This document shows positions 59,632 through 64,000 of a stretch of 64,000 bases of DNA, one piece after another. This DNA is from Agrobacterium genomosp. 13 str. CFBP 6927 (GTDB lineage Bacteria; Pseudomonadota; Alphaproteobacteria; Rhizobiales; Rhizobiaceae). The stretch lies in assembly GCA_900012615.1 (NCBI GenBank), contig LT009757.1, positions 535,027 to 599,026 on the forward strand. The letters are read 5' to 3'. Below the pieces are notes generated by a model. That model had not been told where the DNA came from, did no database searches, and saw only the letters and a list, made by a program, of their open reading frames with translations. Each line of letters opens with the position of its first letter. Positions within the stretch are counted from its first letter, which is position 1. The position numbers and the translations under genes are program-made.

Positions 59632-59674
59632 CCACCTCCGTCATTCCGGCCTTGAGCCGGAATGACGGAGGTGG
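59632..59674. repeat. Perfect 19-base hairpin, miniature derivative of the RIME-like repeat
   Basis: CCACCTCCGTCATTCCGGC (59632-59650), loop CTTGA, and the exact complement at 59656-59674. Its left part equals the start of repeat copy 2 and the right part its end, so it looks like an element with the interior deleted. It lies in the 151-base gap between rhaD and rhaI and may uncouple their expression. Confidence 0.8.
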
Positions 59675-59732
59675 GGCTTTCGCCACTTCTCAAAGCATCG
59701 TGTCTTTTTATATGTCGGTATCCACCGACACC

Positions 59733-61829
59733 CTACCGCGTAAAACTCTGCGCATTACCGGCATCGACATTGATGATGTTGCCGGTCGACTTGGCGGAGG
59801 CGTCGGACGCCAGGAAGTAGATCGCCTCGGCGATATCTTCCGGGAAGACATTGAGCTTCAGCATGGAGCGCTTGCGGTAATGTTCCTCCAGATCGGTTAC
59901 TTCGATCTTGGATGAGGCCGCGCGCTGTTCGCGCCACTCGCCGCTCCAGATTTTCGAACCGCGCAGCACGGCATCGGGATTGACGGTGTTGACGCGAATG
60001 CCCGCTTCCGCCCCTTCGAGCGCGAGGCAACGGGCCAGATGAATTTCCGCAGCCTTCGCCGTGCAATAGGCAGAGGCATTGGGCGAGGAAGCGAGACCGT
60101 TTTTCGAGGCGACGAACACCACGTTGCCGCCGAGATTCTGACGCCGCAGCAGCCGGAAAGCCTCCCGCGAAACGAGGAAATAGCCGGTGGCGAGAATGTC
60201 GATATTCTTGTTCCACATGGCAAGCGTCGTGTCTTCCACCGGCGCGGAGGAAGCGATGCCGGCATTGGAAACGAGGATATCCACGCCGCCGAATTCCACG
60301 CTTGCTTCCGCGAAGGCCGCAATGACGGCATCCTCTTTCGTCACATCCAGCTTCACGCTGCGCACCGCGTCAGCGCTGTAACGCTTGACGAAATCGCCCT
60401 TGGCAGCTTCCAGCGCCGCCTCGTCAATATCCGCCAGAACCACGCAGGCGCCCTCGCCCGCCAGCCGTTCCGCCGTCGCCCGGCCGATGCCGCCCGCACC
60501 GCCGGTGACGAAAGCCACCCGGCCAGCAAGGCTCTTCGGCTTCGGCATGCGCTGAAGCTTTGCCTCTTCCAGCAGCCAATATTCGATATCGAAGGCTTCC
60601 TGTTCGGGAAGGCCCTGATATTCGGACACGGTGGATGCACCGCGCATGACGTTGATGGCGTTGACGTAAAATTCGCCGGCAATGCGGGCGGTGGCCTTGT
60701 CCTTCGCGAAGGACAACATGCCGACGCCGGGGATCAGGAAAATAACCGGGTTTGGGTCGCGTATATCAGGTGAATTATCGTGGCGGCAGGCCTCGTAGTA
60801 GCGGGTATAATCGGCGCGGTAAGCTTCAAGCGCCTTGTCGAGACTTGCCGTCAGAGCGTCCACATCCGGCTTCGCCGTATCGAGATCGAGGATCAGCGGG
60901 CGGATTTTCGTCCGCAGGAAGTGATCCGGGCAGGATGTGCCGAGCGCGCCGAGCGGCTTCAGGTCATTCGAGTTGACGAATTCGAGAACCGCGTCCTGAT
61001 CGTCGAAATGGCCAAGCTTGCGCTCCTCGCGGCCGATGCGGCCACGGATTTCCGGCATCAACCGGGCGGCAATGGCGCGGCGTTCGGCAAGCGGCAGGCT
61101 CTTCGCCACCGCGCCGCCAAAAATCGTCTTGCCTTCGGTCTTGGCTGCAAACCATTCGATCGCCTTGTTGATGATGGCGAGCGTCAGTTCGTAACACGTC
61201 TTGGCGTCATTATCCCAGGTGAAGAGGCCGTGACTTTCCAGCACGACGCCCTTGGCCTTCGGGTTGGCCTTGACGAAAGCTTCGAGATCGAGACCGAGCT
61301 GGAAACCGGGGCGACGCCAGGGCAGCCAGCCGATATCGTCACCGAATATCTGCTGCGTCAATTCTTTCGAATTCTTCGAGGCGGCGATGGCGATGATCGC
61401 GTCCGGATGCATATGGTCGACATGATCATAGGGCACGAAACCGTGCAGTGGCGTATCGATGGAAGCCGCGCGCGGATTGAGGTTGAAGGTGCAATGCGGC
61501 AGGAAGCCGACCATGCGGTCTTCATCCGCAACGCCCTTGTAAATGCCCTTCAGCGCTTCCAGCTTGTCGAGATAAAGCGTTGCAAAACCATCGAGCTTGA
61601 TGGTGCCGACATCGCCGCCGGAGCCCTTCACCCACATGACGCGGACCTTCTCGCCCGTCAGCGGGTCGGCCTCAAGCACCTTTGCAGATGTGTTTCCGCC
61701 GCCATAATTGGTGATGCGCTTGTCGGCACCGAGCAGATTGGAGCGATAAAGCAGCTTGCCCGGCTCATCGAGCGTTCTGGCATAGGCATCGTCCCAACGG
61801 CTTTCGAGAAGGCGGGATTTTCCCGTCAT
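59733..61829 (-). CDS. rhaD: Bifunctional rhamnulose-phosphate aldolase/short-chain dehydrogenase (RhaD)
   Basis: 698 residues from ATG 61829 behind GGGAGGAAG. The N-terminal class II aldolase domain (about 1-430) has NYGGGNTSAK, DHVDHMHPDAIIAI with zinc-binding histidines and ESHGLFTW. The C-terminal SDR domain (about 435-698) has VTGGAGGIG and the SxxxY-type catalytic region ASAYCTAK. This fusion is the rhizobial RhaD required for rhamnose use; the aldolase would split rhamnulose-1-phosphate to DHAP and lactaldehyde and the SDR would oxidise lactaldehyde. It heads the leftward rhaDI operon. Confidence 0.92.
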   Translation of the reverse strand: MTGKSRLLESRWDDAYARTLDEPGKLLYRSNLLGADKRITNYGGGNTSAKVLEADPLTGEKVRVMWVKGSGGDVGTIKLDGFATLYLDKLEALKGIYKGVADEDRMVGFLPHCTFNLNPRAASIDTPLHGFVPYDHVDHMHPDAIIAIAASKNSKELTQQIFGDDIGWLPWRRPGFQLGLDLEAFVKANPKAKGVVLESHGLFTWDNDAKTCYELTLAIINKAIEWFAAKTEGKTIFGGAVAKSLPLAERRAIAARLMPEIRGRIGREERKLGHFDDQDAVLEFVNSNDLKPLGALGTSCPDHFLRTKIRPLILDLDTAKPDVDALTASLDKALEAYRADYTRYYEACRHDNSPDIRDPNPVIFLIPGVGMLSFAKDKATARIAGEFYVNAINVMRGASTVSEYQGLPEQEAFDIEYWLLEEAKLQRMPKPKSLAGRVAFVTGGAGGIGRATAERLAGEGACVVLADIDEAALEAAKGDFVKRYSADAVRSVKLDVTKEDAVIAAFAEASVEFGGVDILVSNAGIASSAPVEDTTLAMWNKNIDILATGYFLVSREAFRLLRRQNLGGNVVFVASKNGLASSPNASAYCTAKAAEIHLARCLALEGAEAGIRVNTVNPDAVLRGSKIWSGEWREQRAASSKIEVTDLEEHYRKRSMLKLNVFPEDIAEAIYFLASDASAKSTGNIINVDAGNAQSFTR

Positions 61830-61917
61830 GTCTTCCTCCCAATATCTGTCTGCATTCGCGGAGCCGATACCGGCCCGCCTCCTTTGATGGCAGATATCGC
61901 GCATCCAAAAGCATAAT

Positions 61918-61988
61918 GTCAATCAAAAACGATCATAAATTTTCATGTTGCAGCGCGATATTGATTAATTTGATCGTTCTTGATTGAC
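61918..61988. promoter_or_regulatory. Long inverted-repeat operator between rhaD and rhaR
   Basis: An 18-base arm at 61918-61935 (GTCAATCAAAAACGATCA) is repeated in inverse orientation at 61971-61988 with 17 of 18 matches, 35 bases apart. Each arm ends in a TTGACA-type hexamer facing outward (minus 61917-61922, plus 61984-61989), so binding would cover both -35 boxes. Likely the site of the DeoR-type RhaR. Confidence 0.75.
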
Positions 61989-62011
61989 AACGTAAAGAGA
62001 TTGCGAATAAT
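61984..62011 (+). promoter_or_regulatory. rhaR: Promoter of rhaR-rhaS
   Basis: TTGACA at 61984-61989, 16 bases, AATAAT at 62006-62011, then AGGAGG-like CAGGAGGACC just before ATG 62030. The -35 overlaps the right arm of the inverted repeat. Confidence 0.6.
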
Positions 62012-62029
62012 CACAATCAGGAGGACCCC

Positions 62030-62860
62030 ATGCACGAACGCGAACGCCATCGCATCATCTTGAGCGCCACGCAGGAAAAAGCTGTCGTGACGGTGCAGGA
62101 TATTGCCGAACTGACGGATGCGTCGGAAGCGACGATCCGCCGGGATATCGCGTCTCTGCATGTTCAGGGCAAATTGCGCCGCGTGCGCGGCGGGGCCGAA
62201 GCGGTGCATCCGCCGCAGCTCGGCAATCTGGCCGCCCGGCCGTTCCGGGTGTCCGAATCGGTCAATATCGACAAGAAACGCGCAATTGCGCGCAAGGCGG
62301 TCGATCTCTGCAACGATGGCGACGCGATCATCCTGAATGGCGGCACGACGACATTCCAGATGGTGCATTACATGGCGGCGCGCCGCCTGCAGGTGATGAC
62401 CAATTCTTTCGCCATCGCCGAGCATCTGGTCAAGCATTCCAAATGCAATGTCAGCGTTCCGGGCGGCGCGATCTATCGGGATCAGAGCCTTATCCTCTCG
62501 CCTTTCGAGAATGATGCGATCCGCAATTTTTATGCGCGGCGTATTTTTCTCGGTGCGCAGGGCGTGGGCGCACTCGGCATCATGGAATCCGACGCGCTGG
62601 TTATCCAGAGCGAGCAGAAGCTGATGCGGCAGGCGGAAGAGCTGATCGTGATGGTCGATTCTTCGAAATTCAGAAAGCGATCCAGCCTCATTTTATGCCC
62701 GCTCGAAAATGTCTCGACCATCATTACCGATGACGGGATTTCCGATGAGGCGGCGAGGATGGTGGAAGATGCCGGCGTCGAATTGCTGGTCGTCGGCGCG
62801 GTGAGGGATGGCAAGACAGCCGCCCCGCCGGATGAAGAGGATTCTTCTTCGGTCGCCTGA
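62030..62860 (+). CDS. rhaR: DeoR-family regulator of rhamnose catabolism (RhaR)
   Basis: 276 residues. The DeoR helix-turn-helix is about 17-57 (VTVQDIAELTDASEATIRRDI), followed by the GGA wing, then a DeoRC sugar-phosphate-sensing domain (DAIILNGGTTTFQMVHY; MTNSFAIAEHL; MVDSSKFRKRS). In Rhizobium, RhaR is a DeoR-type negative regulator of the divergent rhaDI and rhaRST operons. Gene order and orientation here match that locus. It ends 46 bases before rhaS. Confidence 0.9.
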   Translation: MHERERHRIILSATQEKAVVTVQDIAELTDASEATIRRDIASLHVQGKLRRVRGGAEAVHPPQLGNLAARPFRVSESVNIDKKRAIARKAVDLCNDGDAIILNGGTTTFQMVHYMAARRLQVMTNSFAIAEHLVKHSKCNVSVPGGAIYRDQSLILSPFENDAIRNFYARRIFLGAQGVGALGIMESDALVIQSEQKLMRQAEELIVMVDSSKFRKRSSLILCPLENVSTIITDDGISDEAARMVEDAGVELLVVGAVRDGKTAAPPDEEDSSSVA

Positions 62861-62906
62861 GGAGCACCGGAGGGAGGAAAACGGTTCAAACGGGAGGAAA
62901 AGGGAC

Positions 62907-63917
62907 ATGAAACTTACACGCAGAACATTGACGAGCGCTCTGGCGCTTGGCGCGGCGCTCTCCGTCGCAGGGCTGGGCGGCGTTGCCCAGGCCGCCGATG
63001 TGAAGATCGCACTGGTGGTCAAATCGCTCGGCAATGGCTTTTTCGAAGCCGCCAACAAGGGCGCGCAGGAGGCCGCAAAGGACCTCGGCGGCGTCGAGAT
63101 CATCTATACCGGCCCGACCAGCACCACGGCGGAAGGCCAGATCGAAGTCATCAATTCGCTGATCGCGCAGGGCGTCGACGCCATTGCCATTTCCGCCAAT
63201 GACCCGGACGCCGTGGTTCCCGCGCTGAAAAAGGCGGCCCAGCGCGGCATCAAGGTCATCTCATGGGATTCCGGTGTTGCGCCGGAAGGCCGCATTCTCC
63301 AGCTCAACCCCTCGTCCAACGCGCTGATCGGCAAGATGTGCCTGCAGCTCGCCGCATCGCATCTGGAAGGCGGCAAGGGCGATTTCGCCATTCTTTCGGC
63401 CACCACCACCTCCACGAACCAGAATATCTGGATCGACGAGATGAAAAAGCAGCTGAAGGATTTCCCCGGCCTCAACCTCGTCACGACCGTTTACGGTGAC
63501 GACCTTGCCGACAAGAGCTATCGCGAAGCGCAGGGCCTGCTCTCCTCGCAGCCGAATGTAAAGGTCATCGTCGCGCCGACAACGGTCGGCGTTCTCGCCG
63601 CCTCTCAGGCCGTGAAGGATGCGGGCAAGATCGGTCAGGTCTATGTGACCGGCCTTGGCCTGCCGTCTGAAATGGCCGGCGCCATCAAGTCGGGCGCCAC
63701 CAAGGAATTCGCCATCTGGAACCCGATCGACCTCGGTTATTCCGCCACACAGATCGCCTATCGCCTGGTAAAGGGCGAAACCGATGGCAAGCCGGGCTCG
63801 GAAATCGAGGCTGGCCGCATGGGCAAGATCAAGGTTGGCGAAAACAGCGAAGCGGCCATGGCCGATCCGTTTGTTTATGATGCGAAGAATATCGATCAGT
63901 TCTCGAAGATTTTTTGA
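62907..63917 (+). CDS. rhaS: Rhamnose ABC transporter substrate-binding protein (RhaS)
   Basis: 336 residues from ATG 62907 behind GGGAGGAAAAGGG; the in-frame start at 62808 overlaps rhaR. A signal peptide (MKLTRRTLTSALALG to AQA) precedes a Peripla_BP_4 domain (VKIALVVKSLGNGFFEAANKG; EVINSLIAQGVDAIAISAND; VISWDSGV). It captures rhamnose in the periplasm. The permease, ATPase, mutarotase and kinase genes expected after it lie outside the window. Confidence 0.9.
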   Translation: MKLTRRTLTSALALGAALSVAGLGGVAQAADVKIALVVKSLGNGFFEAANKGAQEAAKDLGGVEIIYTGPTSTTAEGQIEVINSLIAQGVDAIAISANDPDAVVPALKKAAQRGIKVISWDSGVAPEGRILQLNPSSNALIGKMCLQLAASHLEGGKGDFAILSATTTSTNQNIWIDEMKKQLKDFPGLNLVTTVYGDDLADKSYREAQGLLSSQPNVKVIVAPTTVGVLAASQAVKDAGKIGQVYVTGLGLPSEMAGAIKSGATKEFAIWNPIDLGYSATQIAYRLVKGETDGKPGSEIEAGRMGKIKVGENSEAAMADPFVYDAKNIDQFSKIF

Positions 63918-64000
63918 TCGGAGAAGTGACGGCAGTGTGCGGAGGGCACCCCCCCTCTGCCCTGCCGGGAACGATCCGTTACCCCTCCCGAAAGGGGGAG

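Noticed and set aside
63955..64000. Repeat or terminator after rhaS
   Set aside because: CTCCC-GAAA-GGGGGAG near the edge suggests a hairpin, but the window stops before it can be judged.

Overview
The window looks like chromosomal DNA of an alphaproteobacterium of the family Rhizobiaceae, most likely the Agrobacterium tumefaciens/fabrum complex. The reasons are a GC-rich gene-dense layout, RIME-like palindromic intergenic repeats, a blh-bigR H2S-detoxification operon, a divergent rhaDI/rhaRS rhamnose locus, and an enolase-superfamily protein that from memory closely matches a structurally solved A. tumefaciens protein. The last point is recall and was not searched. No rRNA, tRNA, CRISPR array, insertion sequence or phage gene was seen.

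Positions 1-26000 form an organosulfur-type island. It holds five flavin monooxygenases of the luciferase-like class (one SsuD-like, two of the NtaA/SnaA/DszA family, two others), two acyl-CoA-dehydrogenase-fold proteins of the DszC/SfnB type, and two leaderless DszB-like proteins that keep the Cys/His/Arg positions I recall as the DszB catalytic residues. One complete dipeptide-type ABC transporter serves three related binding proteins. An M20 amidohydrolase, an aldo/keto reductase, an NmrA-like protein, a DUF3088 protein and a LysR regulator complete it. All three catalytic families of the DszC-DszA-DszB desulfurisation logic are therefore present, with the DszB and DszC types duplicated. 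I infer uptake of sulfur-containing organic molecules, C-S cleavage and sulfite release for assimilation.

Positions 26200-35400 hold a second module. An enolase-superfamily sugar-acid enzyme, an SGNH esterase and a binding protein run rightward. A second dipeptide/nickel-type ABC transporter runs leftward towards them. A FadR-type GntR regulator lies at the far end, and operator-like motifs are shared between promoters. A LysE exporter gene sits between. Positions 35500-38800 carry a GlxA-type AraC regulator divergent from a hydrolase-SDR-membrane protein operon. Positions 38870-41400 carry the BigR operon: a sulfur transferase/persulfide dioxygenase fusion, the ArsR-type repressor BigR, and two YeeE/YedE half-transporters.

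Positions 41475-56300 are central and branched-chain amino acid metabolism. A gpmI gene carries a single-base frameshift. A bkd cluster (E1 alpha, E1 beta, E2, acyl-CoA dehydrogenase, thiolase, no E3) runs leftward. Divergent from it is an Lrp-type regulator followed by a complete leucine (liu) pathway: isovaleryl-CoA dehydrogenase, methylcrotonyl-CoA carboxylase beta and alpha, HMG-CoA lyase and an enoyl-CoA hydratase. panC and panB follow. From 58289 to the right edge lies the rhamnose locus: rhaI and rhaD leftward, rhaR and rhaS rightward, around a long inverted-repeat operator. Three roughly 115-bp mosaic palindromic elements and one miniature derivative lie in intergenic gaps.
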